From: Varroa destructor
Lineage: Eukaryota > Arthropoda > Arachnida > Mesostigmata > Varroidae
Direction of reading: 5' to 3'
Assembly (NCBI RefSeq): GCF_002443255.2
Contig: NW_019211455.1
Span: 55,742,671-55,806,670, forward strand
DNA: 64,000 bases
Below are positions 21,924 to 35,845 of this stretch, piece by piece (position 1 is the stretch's first letter; every line of letters begins with the position of its first letter). The notes under the pieces were generated by a model. The model searched no databases. It was not told the origin of the DNA and worked only from the letters and a program-made list of their open reading frames with translations. The translations under genes and the position numbers were made by a program.

Positions 21924-24900
21924 CTAGCTTACTTTAGCAAAAGGACTTTTACTTCCGATGAGGAATAGCGGATGATCTTTGAAATGCAGACGATGGAGTC
22001 CTCGATAGCCGGCCTGTATTTGATCAATTTGGAAACACCTGCGTGCCAATTGATTCAGGGCCGATTCGTCCGATGGGAATGACTGTTCAAATATTGTTGC
22101 AATGATTTGGCTGTAAATATGAAAGACAAAAAAGGTGCCTTAATACACGGATGAGTCAAGTGAGCAACTATGGAACAGCTAAAACGATTAATCTAGAATA
22201 CTCATTTTGAATGCGCTATTGCTTCATCGGTCGCTATTTCTTTGGGCATAGACAAGTTATCTTCGATGCACAACGTTCCTCCGCTGCATTTTCTCTTCCT
22301 GCTCTATTGTATGCCGGCAAACAGGCGGCGCAATGTGCAGATCACGTACAAAGTAAGTCAGCGAGATTTGTATTTTTCTTGCACCTGGCGTACAAAGATG
22401 TTTCTAATATACATGAAAATTCTATAAACTGGGCTCACACTTAGCAGCTAGCTAATTAACGTGTACCTTGGCGGCAGATTTTCATAGGACAGACCCTCGA
22501 AAATGCAATCTTGAGGATCGAGGGTCGCAAGAATACTTTGCCGTATATTAGTCGATAGCCATTGATCGTATAAGGCTTTCTCTAGATGGGGCGCCGCAGA
22601 CCACGACAATGGACTTCCCCTGTTAAACCCAAATAATATCGTTTAAATAAATCCATTAGTTAACTAGGTAGAAATCAATTGTCGTTAAAGCAAATAACTG
22701 AATGCACGTTTTATGGACGATTAACAGAAAAAGAAAAATATGCCTTTCTACAAAAACGCAGAAGTGTACAAGTGAACAATCATGCATCATGCTAGATGAC
22801 AACTGATGTACTCACAGATACACATTATGTTTTTGGAGAGCGTCGTCAGATATCGCCAACGCTCGAGAAACCTCAGGCACTACCGAATCCCACTGTTCTC
22901 CAGCGCAGCGTTCTCGAGCCGAGAAACCACCGCGCCGAACAACAAATGCTGTTCCGGGAATACCTTGAATTCTGCAATAGAACAAAGAACAATGAAAGAT
23001 ATAAAAACGACCAAAAAAGTAACAACCAAACGATGCACACCGATATGAATTTGTACCTAAAGGCTTCTAATAACATTAATGTTACTACGTTCTATCGGTG
23101 GTTATAGTCTCCTATAGATTTGAGTAGAAAGATGGTGCCAAATAATAAAGAAAATTTTATTTAATCTATGTGTATCTAAGAATGTTTCATAACTCACGCA
23201 ACATTCGAAAAGCACACATCACATCATCTGAAGGACAGGTGGGTCATCGCGATTCCCTGCGCAAATCATGATTACTTATTTTAATGAAAACAAGTGAAAT
23301 AATGTCTTTGAAATCATTTCATGGGAACTAATAGCAAATTGTAACTTAATGTCACATGTAAAATACGATCCGCTAGGTCATTATTAAATGCTCACTGTAT
23401 TCAGGTATTCCAGACTAACATATTCCTTGAACAGGTGAGGCTGGGCAGTATTTATTTTGTTCAACAGATGTTGCCCTGCACAAACCTAATAATAATAATA
23501 ATAAAAATATAATAAGCGACAATAAAAAGAAAAAGAATCATGCGCACAAATAACAAATGCATACAAGTGTCTCAAACCGCGGTTAGCTTTCGCGCCAAAA
23601 CCTTTTTTAAATTTCCTCTCTCTTTCGGCGAGTGCTTCCGTCACAACCAATGAATATCCATGTTCGAATTTGAATTTTAGCCTATGTGTTGACTTTCGAA
23701 CTAGGCTCAGATAGACCCCAACAAAAAACAAAGAGATACTAGGTAAATGAACCGCAAAGAATATACCTGAGACGCCAGGGTACGTTCTACGTAATGCTTT
23801 ATATCAATCTGTACGATCACTAATTAACAAACGGTCTCGTAAACGTGAGTTATTCGCCGGTTATCCAGTGCCTGCGTGAACTGCGATGAAAACTTGAAAC
23901 TTTCGTCAGTGTTAGCGTGAAACTTTTGAAAAGTGAAAAATACAATGGCTTGCATCGAATCGGATGAGTCCGAGATGAGATCACTCGAATTCGTCGTGAA
24001 CACCATTCGACCGGCAATTGCTGAAATCAAACCTCAATGCGAGCACGTACCTCCAAAAATGGATCCTCTTAACGTTAACTGTGCGTACTGTAGTTGACGG
24101 CTTTACGATATGATCGAGCGAGGTGGAAATATATTAAGAAAATCTACAATGGGGCTATAAGATTAAGTGTTTTGTAATATCCAAAACAGTACGGTGGGCT
24201 CCAAAAGCCCTCTTAGATTTGTCAACTGCTTTAATGATTCAAATATTTTTTGAAAGAGTAGATTTACCTCTTTAAGACTTTTTCGTTTTGTCTTGGTTCA
24301 GTTGAAGTACATCTATAATCCAACAACTCTGGGTGGGGTAAGGTAGTCCATAATAAAAACGGTAATACGGTATGTAAATGTACAGATTCACATATGGACC
24401 GTAAAACGCTAACTACCTTGTTATTTTGCAGCCTACATGAGATTTAGAGCCTATATATATCTAATTAATTATACTTATTGATTGAATGGACGCATTCGGG
24501 GTTTCTCATGCGGATTTTCAACCCCTCAAATAAATTTATGAGGTAGGTTTTCGTTGAAAATTTCTTTGTGATTTCAGTGGAATCTCTGGACAAGTTCCTC
24601 ACGAGGTTAAAGGAAAAAATGTCTCTAATAACAGGTAAGATGTCGTTACTAGGTGAAACGTAAATTTGACCTCGCTCCACTAAAGTGTAATAACTTACTT
24701 CATTAACAAGTTAATTACGAATCACTTTGTATGTGCCTAATTAAATTATAACCGGATATTGGTTTAGAGTCCCCGACGCTACCTTTTATCATCGATATCA
24801 CGAAATTACATAAAAAGATATTTTTACGAAAAAAAACAACGGCCTCTGATGAAACTAGGTAGAATGTTCAACCTATCCGAGACACCAAAGTAATCCAGTA

Positions 24901-27900
24901 GGCTCTTTGCGCAGTCAATTTAAGGAAAGCGTAGAAACAAGATTTTCAGGAATCACTAAAATGTCTTCATCTGGTAACTACTGAAATTAATGTTCAATGC
25001 GTTTAATGAAAAAAAGCTGACATTACAATATATCCTTCTACTAATGTTCTATGCTATCGATCGTTAGAGATCCCTCTTTGTAGTAGTGTATATAGCTGGT
25101 AAAGAAGGATAGTTTCTTAAATGATTAGTTACTGATCTATTAGACTTCACATGTATGCTGCGTTAGCAAATTTGTTTTCCGTAAGTTTAGACGAAAAGCA
25201 AATGCAAAAGCACGAGCCTCTACGAAAATTGTGCATTAACGAACGTGTAACCAAGATAATTATTCCGGAGTTATTTACGCATTTGGCTGTTGCAGATATA
25301 AATAAACATAACGAATTCATAGCCACGAAGGCTGCCATAGAAGAAGACGTTTGCGAAATTCAAGCTAGACTAGAATTAGCCGTGAGCCGTATCAAGGAGC
25401 TGGACTCAGATGAAAGTACGTAGTTTTCTGATCCAATCTAGTGACCAAGTTCGTCAACGAGATAATAACGAGTTTACTGTTAAGCTCAGAATAAACTAGG
25501 AGACTATTATTTTTTGTTATTAAGTATTATCGTAGTATGTGTTTGCGATAAGCTAATCTTTGATAATGATCTCGGTCTTACGCTGAATACGATTATATCG
25601 ATGAGTAGGTTGAGCTATTTTCGTGTGGCTTATAAAATCCGTACAAAAAAAGTGTTTAGAACGAGAATTAGCAAGGATAGTTTCTCTAATATAGATTAAA
25701 AATTTTACAAAATCTTTTTAAATAAATTTGATGATGCTGCTGATGATTGACTTTCTTACATAGCCACGAAACCTTTACGAAACGATCATATCCGTAAAGG
25801 TTTACTAGACGTTTAAATAGATAATCTTAAATAAATATAGACTGCCAAACGCTGGCACTTTTATTTTATCAAATCAAAAAAACTTCTTCAAAAAGCTAAT
25901 TTCATATATACTGTTAATTACTATTTATGTTACAATTACATTGGTAAATTTTTTATTATAATTAGGCCCCATTGTGACTGTTCCGGAACCTGGAGTAGCT
26001 CGAATAGAGATTAAAATTAATTCTCAAACAGCTTGGTTCGAGATTTCGTGTGACGAGGAGAACAACTCTTTTAAGGGTCGGTATCATTTGGGAATAATAA
26101 TATATAGTTCTTGTTTCGTAATGGCAAAAACGGATTAATTTAATCATGTTTTGATAATCAGCTTTTTAGCTCTCAATTTTGTCATCAGCAATTTTTCCTA
26201 CAGCAACCAGTAGGTCGAAAAACAAGCTGCCACTTTTTAATTATGGGATTCTAATTTAAAATAAACACTTTCAAAAAAATAAGCATTTAATTTAAAAAAA
26301 ACAACGTCTGCCATCTTTTTTCTTTTTGTTGCTAAAGGTATCCGAAGTGAGCCTCCCGTGGAAAATTTTTTGGATCTCGTCTCCGAACAGCCTATTCTCA
26401 ACGAATTGATAGCCACAATGACAAGGCGTTTTAAAAAAACTCTTGGCATGCATTGATACGATCGGGAGGAATACTCCAAAAGTGGCATGTAAGCCTGGAA
26501 ATACTCTATTTTTAATTAAAGGACAAACGGTGCGATCTTGCTACCAAAAAAATGTAAATGATAATTATAACGAGAAGGGCTTATTTTACAGATAATAAAA
26601 AGAAGTGAATAGTATTTATACATTGTATATTTGAACTTCATGTGTTTCTACGTTTTTACTAAAAAATAATGAATAAACTATTTTGTTTTGTAATACACTG
26701 CGGTTAATTGCTATGCATGCGAAATATGTAGAGGTTAAGATGTAAACAGTGATAGGTAATTTTCAAGGTGTTAAAATTTCAGCAGCGTCGTACTTTCACG
26801 AACTTACAAAGTTCGTAAGAGTTCTTACTTGTCGTTCTAATAATAACGTGAACAATAATAATAGTATGTAACTGTATCACTTAAAGCTTATATCTGATGA
26901 AATGCTTTGAAAAATCGCTTTTTTTTATTACTGAGGTTGTGTGTAGAAACTGCTGAATCGGAAAACATTTGTTGTTTAACCAAAGTTATTGGTCAGGTCT
27001 AAACATTTGTCAATAATCGAGGGCAAATCTTGATCATGCGTCGAAATCGTGGTACAGACCTATACGCTTGAGATGGATCCTTAGAGAGGAGATTACTTCC
27101 ATCAGGGTTAAATCCAGACACACTGCCAATGGTAGAATCCACATCAAGGAGCGACGCCATCGCTGAAGCATATGATAGAAAATCCGACCCCAAGAGAACA
27201 TCCGGCTCGATAATCGTCATGTAGGGCTAAAATTGGATAAGCATACGGAAGTTACAAAAAAGAGACTGCTACAAAATGATTTGTTAGCAGTAGATTTAAC
27301 TTACATAGAACAATTTAAGTACGCGCCTATTTTTTATGAATCGATGATCAAGGAATATGATGCTTCTTTACAATTTTGATTCGATCTTAGCAGCCTTACC
27401 GCATCAGGATATATCGTTTCTGTAGTATCCATCGCTTGCCCCAACAGTTCTTCATTGATCCAGGGAAATCAACGATACAACAACGGAAAGATTGTGAATT
27501 AATATATTAGTTGGATTTTCCTTGCAGGTTAGAGTTTACTCAAGAAAGCTAATCCTCTTTTATTTTTTTTTTATTCTCTTTATTTTGTTTATTTATGCCA
27601 GGGGCGCAGAGGCTTCAGCGGCTCCAGTAGACTTAAGAAGTTTCAGTCCTTGCTAAAACATAAATGAGTCCTTTAAAATTAGTCAAGATTTGTCAAAGGG
27701 ACTTCACGATATGATTTTTGTGAGGTATCGTTATTTTTCAGGTCCATTGGACAATACTAATTAGCAAATAGACAGTCTGCTAAAGAATCCTTTTTTCACA
27801 TACCACAATGACCCCCAGACAAATCACTTTGAAGGAGCTGACACGAAAAATTGAACAACTCGCAAAGGTCCTGCGCTTTTAGGTCGTCGGTCTCGTGGAA

Positions 27901-30900
27901 AACCTGGAAAATTATTGTAATACAGAAACAAACGCCAAGTAAAGTTATAGCTCCATATTTGGTTTGTGTTTATTTCTGTTAAAGCAAACATTTGCAACTA
28001 GTAAATTAAACCTTGGCTTAGGTTAGGGAGTAAAACAGGCAATAGGTCTTTGTTCTTTAAAAAGGGCTTCTGCTTTAGTCGTCAATAAGACATCTAACTC
28101 CAGTGCAGTATTCTGCATTTTGCTAGTCAACATTCATATAATGTTACCTAGCATAAACATTAGTTTTGGTCTAAAGAGCAAATGCTTTCCAATACAATAA
28201 ATGTTCATAAACATAAATAAACGATATTCTCTTAATCACTACTTGTAATGTGCCATTAAATTCTTGTCTTAATATATAAAACCATAGCAATAGCGCCTAC
28301 CAATACGTTCTCTCGAACAAGTCCGCTCTGCAATGCCAAAGTGTCGAGCGTCTGCGGTAAAAATCGGCTCTGGGGACCCGAAACTACGATGATCGGTGAT
28401 GATGACAGCTTGTTTTCCGGAACCTTGGGCTGTAAAGACAAGTTAAGTAGCTGCTTTTCCAATTAACTCAAAAATAATTTTGTTTAGCTTTGTTAATTCT
28501 TGTCTGTTTTTCTTAGGAGTGTTATATAATTTGGAAAACACTTGGGAAATACAAGAACTAAAATTAAAGGCCCGTTCAGCACACCATATTTTGCCATACT
28601 ACAAATAAGTAAGATAAGCATGATGATCATAACAAGCGAATTTGGAAATTCATAATGCTTTTATACGAAAAAAAAAAGGAAGCGACAATTATGTTAACGA
28701 GGTGAGTAGTTTCTATGTCTTACCTGGAAAATATGTTGTGCAGGTTTTGAATCCCCTGTGCAGAAAGTAGGCAGAACATTAGCGTGTCTATGACAGAAGG
28801 CTGCTCGATCCGTGTTGTCGTGCTGAGACGGATCAGGATGAACTGGCATACCTTCAACTACAAAGATTCGTGAAAATAGCATTATGTCGATTCCTCTTAC
28901 TCCAAACTGATTTGTAAACTTGAAGTATTATTATCAGAGGTCTCGCTTGTATGTCTATCCCTGACCAACCAAGGGAGATTTTAAGAATGACGCTATGGTC
29001 AGGCGAAGTAGCGCTATAGTCCTCTTCATAGTGAATATGAGGATTGTAATTTTTCAAATGACGCAGCGGTCACATCATAACCTGTCAGCCTGGGAGAATA
29101 AACCCTGGAATGGAATTCAATGGAATGAAAATGGAAATTCTTCAGCTGTTTATAGTATACCTTAAGTAACAACTGGACTACGTATATACAAGCAAATATC
29201 AAAGAAGATTCTCTTCAGCAGCACAGCATCATCTACAAGCTGAAAAGGACTCTTCTCCAAGTTGAAAAATTTCCTTTTCTTAAACCTATGAAAAAATTGT
29301 GTCAATTTTTAAACAACTAAATAAAAACATGCGCTACATTTTTTTCTTTGCATATCCTTACTAGTCCTGCTCTTGAGTAGGCTTTAGAGACATCTGCTAA
29401 GGATATCTCTTAGCTCTCAAGGTAAGATAACAATATAATAAGGGATAAGTGAAAACACAAATCGTTAACAAAATAACAATTAACACCGTTGTTTTAGGAC
29501 ACTTTTTTCTCACTTCTAGTTAAATAAAAACGTTAATAATTGCATTTTGAGTTCAGTAATAGCTAATAGAATATGTGGAAAATTTAAGTGCTGTAGTTGT
29601 TCAGTTTAGCGAGTCCAAAGATTTACGAGACGCATATTTACTCGCTATTAAGTTTATCTGTCAATGAACATCTAACATGTGTGATCCTCCTTAACTTTAT
29701 TCACCACCATCATCTGACAGTGGCCGACAATCGAATAGCGTTTATGTGTGCTATAGAATATAGAATAGGATCTTCGAACGAGACGCTAATCTTAAGTTCC
29801 GCTCTACTAATTCACAGTTGCTTTTCTTCATTTTAATCATAATATGATTAAAATGGCTAAAAATATTTTATCGCTAATTCGGAAAGTATGCAGCATTTGC
29901 GACTATTTATCCAAGACGAAAGCCTGTGCGATAGCTCCCAAGTTGAGATTAGAACCTCCCAAACTACTTAATAATACCACATAGATGACGAATAAATAAC
30001 GCATAACCAAAATGGCATTGTTCACCACTACAGAGTTTTCAAGGTCACTATTTGTACTGGTACCATTGATTCAATGAATGACGAAAAAAATTAATGAGAC
30101 ATTCTTTAAATGGAGAAAAGCTCTTTTTTTAGACCTTCCTTTTATAATTTAGCCTTGATACGCGAAAGAAAATAATTGTTGTCACATAAATTCAAAATAT
30201 TCAAAAGGATGGCTGTTTGACGCTAGTTTAGCACTGATTGTACTATGCAAAGCGTAATGTTGTGTACTTTAATTCCTTAAAAACAATATTAATAACATAA
30301 GGGTTTCAAGGTTTTTTTGAAAAGAATCAGATTTCTCTTGCTTGTACAGTGAGTCTCAAAGTATACGTGATTTTTGCAACTTTTTGATTGTTCTTTCGTT
30401 CTAATATGTGTTCAATTGAAAACAACTAAGACTAAGCTTTTATTTTAAAATGCTATTGGAAGCACGGAACATCCAAAAAGTCTCTAAGGCAATAAAGACT
30501 AGGCATGCACATCTCAAATAGCCATCGCATTTTAAGGCATTATAAAAGAAAAATTCGAACAACGGCACCTAATACGGACCGAAGAACACAAGTTTTCTAA
30601 ATGTACTTGGGAAATGGCACATTTCGGATGAAACTTTTCGAAGAGGCAACTGTATATGCTAGCTAAAATGGCACACTTATTCTACGTAGCTGCATTTATT
30701 GAGTGAATTTTACGCAGTAAATTTAGACACTGGCATAATATGGTTCTTTTTTAACAGTGCAGTAACTGTTGCAAGGAGAATTTTGTTGAAAACGGAGAAC
30801 CAATGAACATTTTAATGAGTATCTTGTTGGATGAAGGGGTCCCATAGAATACTCTGCCTTTTACTTAAACCTGACATCGATGGACTTTTGCTTTACTTTG

Positions 30901-33900
30901 AACATACTCTAAAGGACACTTCAAAGGTAAATCCTACATCTCGATCAACCAAAAATGGCCATAGCACCAAATTAACTGTTTATCTCATTTCTGCAGCGAA
31001 GCCATACACTTAATGCCATTTGCTATTTACATGTTGATCAAATGAAGTTTTTATTACTTAGATTACAGTTTTTGAGACGCTATTAAGTCGTAATCACCTC
31101 CATAATGCTTGGGAACAGGCGGAATTTTCAGGAAATATTAATAACTCACTTTGACAATTTTAAATAAACCTGTAGTGTTACTCAGTGGACAATTCCTTCG
31201 GCTATTCTTACGTAACCCCGATTTTTCGTCCTTCGGTGAAGTTCTACTTGTGCTGCTCTGCTTGCGAGCCAAGCGCCTAAAAGCTGGACAGCCAGGCAAG
31301 ATCATCGAAGTGATGACCCATTGACTGTTCTCTCCCGTTGCGATCAGCTGGGGAGCACACAAACCCGTTGGTCGGCTTCGTTGTGTTGTCTTGCCCATCG
31401 ACAAGAACAGCTAATTTATCGGACTATGTCAATGTGGTGACTAGATGCGGTGTCGTTGTACAACGGTCGGTGCCAGTGGCCCGTTTAATGAAGCAAGTGC
31501 CTATGCCAAATGAAACAAAATTCGGGTATGGTATAATCATCTAAAAAACGAACCAGAGCTGCGCTGTTAGTGTCGCCGAAAACAATCAAAATATCTATTA
31601 TATTCTAGGTGAGTAAAGATAAAGGGAAACACACAGGTATCCGACACACATGAAAAATTTGTTATCGCTCTATAGAGTTTGAGCAGGTTTTGAATTAAGT
31701 TGCTGACTTCGAAATCAAATAAACAGGAGAATAATTGAATAACAAATTATTATTTAGCTGTCTTCCAGCAAAACATGGCGAACTTAACTTAGTCATAAGT
31801 TTTTTGGTCATAAGAGCCTAGTCATAAGAAAATTTGGTGCAGTGCCGCGTCGGAGACTTTTGAATCCGCTGACACTATATGCCATATAGTACACGAAAGG
31901 TTTATTTATACATAGCGTACACGTGACTCCTGTCGTGACTTCTTAGATTGCCAACTTGTGAAGGGTTATGTATTGGTTTGTGTAGTTGTTTGGGCCGATA
32001 TGCTCTATGTATCGACAATGAGCGAATACTTGTTTTCAATTTGACTGCCACAGCAAGAGTGGCACGTTGACCGTGACGGCTGTCTCAGGCTGTACCTTTG
32101 TTTCACAGCTGATGCGCTACTAGTCAGCTCTCTTACGTAACTCTTGTGTACAACAAAGCCGGCTTACACGGCGTAACATCTGCAGTTTGTTTGCGAAATC
32201 GTTTATGATTACTTAACTGTTACAATCAATTGGGAAATGGCTTCAGCGTAGGCGTATATAGAGTGTTTTTATTTTGTCGAAGTATTTCCTTTCGAGATTT
32301 TCGTTCAGCTAAAAATAAACAGGTATTCGACGTTTGTCGCTGGAATAAGTGCTTTTCTTCAAGCATCGAGTGCCCGGTGATATATGTTCTAATTTGTGGT
32401 TTGACACCTTCACAGAATAGTATACACGAAACTTGACAAAATAAACATTTAATAATACGTTCCCTTGTTCTTATGCTCTACTTGCAGTTGTAATGATTAT
32501 TGTGCTAACTTAGCTTCATTTAAAACACGTCGACAAGTGCCGTTCGACTCACACATTATAGATACTGATAGCATGTGACGATTCTTGTACACGGCTGTTT
32601 TTAGGAAATACCCCATAAATCAGTAGTAAAGAAATAGGCATTTTCACCAAATAAGCAACGAAGACTGTTTCATGTACCGCTATTTTCGGAAGGCTGAAAT
32701 GTTTGTTATTGATTGGGTTCGATAGCAAGAGGTTTCTAGTGGATGTAAACCAGCCAGCTTTGACATGAGGCGCATCTGAGTTAGGTCGGTTTCGGTGGTA
32801 GTTGAATGCGTTTATAGAAATAAGCTCTCTGCATTTGGTGACAGGGTACGCCAATAGGCGCTAGACGGTAAGTCTTTGTCCCGCAGTGCGCTATTGTTGT
32901 TTTACAAATAGCAGTGACGTACCTCTAATTACAAGTTCCTGTACGATGGTTAACTGTTGTAGAAATAGTAGAGTTAACTAGTAGCCCCAGCTGTTTCACT
33001 GGATTTTGAAGAAATGGAAATGAGTGCGGCTAAAAACTAACGAAACCTTTGGGGGCAAAAAAAAAAAAGAATATCTAGGTGAATCTGCGCGTCGTTAGTC
33101 GTTTTCGGAAAAGTCGTGCCGTACTCGGAGGCTTAAAAATCAAAGCAGACTTATATTATCGCTTTCTGCGTGATCAATTACGAAATTTGGGCCCCTAAAC
33201 GACGCCGTCAGCAACTGTTCCAACTTTCAATTATGGATTTACTTGTAGTAAACCAAATACTGCAAACGGCACAGCTAATTTTGCGGGTGCGTCCGATACA
33301 AAGGTTCGTAGCACAATGTCGAATGACGCACAAAATCCACGAAAACAGCGTATAAATCGTGTAAGCGTATTTTCGATGTAATGCTCATTTCAGACAGCAA
33401 TATAATATACGCTGACACGATAGGCATTCGCTATTAGGCGCCGTTTGTAATTCACACATTTCGAGAGATGGACCAGCCGCTTATTTAGCACTCACGATCG
33501 CCTCCTAGGAAGGAGCTGTATGCATTCATTGAGCCTCGATTGCATGATTTCTCGCAAACCAGGTGCAAGGGGCTTGTTTGTGTGATGTGAAAATATCTAC
33601 CGTTTTTCATAAACGTTGCTAAAATTTGTATTAATTTTATCGATATAAAGCTTTGTAAAGAGGGCCAATAATGGTTTAAATAATAACAACATTTAGCATT
33701 TCTCATTACATGCTTTTGATTGTCATTGTAGTTTTGCTCCATTCACTGCGGAAGCTATATACGTATGGATATAATACACTTAGATGAAAAATATAAATTG
33801 TCTAGCACATTGTTTAGCTAATTCTCCAAAACCTTTTAGATTAAAATAGTGTCCTGCAGTGGGCTTGTTTTTATCGAAACTTAATGACCGAGATCACATT

Positions 33901-35795
33901 TACTCACCAGGACACCAAGGGGAGTTCTTATTGAGGTATAGCTTCACAGCAGCGGTTGCTCGTAATTTACCTGCCTATAACAGTTCAGGAATCGTTTTAA
34001 AGATTGAACAGGATCGCTCTTCGGCCGAGCCAACGGTGGAGTTAGTCGTAATGTCCGTTTGGCCATGCAGTATTGGCTTGCAACGATGCTAAATCAGGTG
34101 AAGTGGATTGAAATCATACAACGGCCCGAACTGTTTGTCTGAGTACGACCAGTAAGGAGGTTTCAAAGTTGACTCCGAGTTACTCTGTGTTGGCTTTTTT
34201 AATCTAGCAGCTTTATGAGCTTCCATAGTCTTCTATGTGAATGTGCAGTATAAAAGTGAATGTTGACGTCTGCCGTTCACGCACTCAAAAATGGTATTTA
34301 AATCCCTGGATAGTGATAGCTTGAACTGTGTTGGCTTCATCTAGGAGCAGTTATTAGACACGATAAGTTTAGTATGAAACGCTTTAAACATTTGAGGTAA
34401 ACACGTTTAACTGCAAAACATTCGGGAAGATTTTCATTGTAGTGCCAAAAGTCTGCTGTAGTGAATATCTTTTTTTTGCATTTGACTATGGCATTTGTCA
34501 AGCAGCTATGAAAGCATAATATTCGCTTGTTTGCATTTTAATTGAAAGCTTTTACTCGCTGAGGCAACAGTGCGACTATAGCCATCTCTGTGTACCAAGT
34601 GCTGCGTACGCACTGACGGCGTCAGTTAGCTAACTTTGCCATTGCAAGGCAAATGACCTTCAAACGTATTTTATCGTACCTTCGCTTCAAAAAATAAGAG
34701 CAGACTGTATGGCGGTTCTCGATTTAGAGCCACATTATATATGATTAGTAGAGTAAGTAAAAAAGCAGAAAATTTCTTCTTATAATCGAGAATTAATTAA
34801 GTTCTTCTATGTAAATAAGTACTCGCTCACCATTAAGAAGGTAAGGTGGGTTTTTATTATGTCACATCCTTTTAAGGCAGCCCTTATATGGTGTACAATA
34901 TTTTAATAAGACACTAGGTGCATATTAAAAGGCTAGTAAACATAAACATTTAGCTTGCTCATTTGCTATAACTGATTTACTGACAGTTTGAATTCCTTGG
35001 GAAATTTCAAGTCTGTGCGATATTCTTGTATTGCCAGTGAATACTTGCAGACTCTGTCGTTTTGTCCATATAACCTCGTGTCTCGATCCACTCTCCTATG
35101 TGGAAGCCACATATAGTTAGAAAAATTTGGCAGGGCTCCTATAGCGGCAGAATGTTCATGATAAACATAAAGAATCTACAACAAAGGCACTCAGACCAAT
35201 CTCTGCTGCATCATTTCGCGGACGTTATACATATAAATATATTAATGTCATAATGCCACATCCGCGGTAAGGGCACGGGCAAATACGCCACCAACCGTTT
35301 TCGCCAATCAGACAGGTCCAATTACGGGAAGCTGGCAGATAATTCGCTGCTACAGGCGCCCCCTGGCGCTTTGTAAACAGATCGATACGAGCCGGATCGT
35401 AGGCACTATGGTTCAACCCATCTGAGCTTATAAGGGCTGTTATGCGTGCGATTAATAGTATTTAGCTGTTTTTTTGTGTGTATTAATAGTATTTAGATTG
35501 TTGGTTTATGCTGCGAATAAGCCGTTTATGGCATATATGTGATTGATTACCACCTATTTTCATTATGTGTATGATCGAACACGTTAATGTCCATGAATTC
35601 GGAACTTCTCGAGACACGTGTATATAAATTAGAAATATGATATGTAGGGGTTTCGGTAAGATCAGAGCGAATTAAAAGGTTGGCAATAGCGAATCAATGA
35701 CAATTGAAAATCGCTTACTATTTGAAATATATTCTTCGGTAATTAATCGACTGTGTGCCGAAATCATGACGAAGCTTATACATTATCTGTTTGGG

Positions 35796-35845
<50 letters not shown>

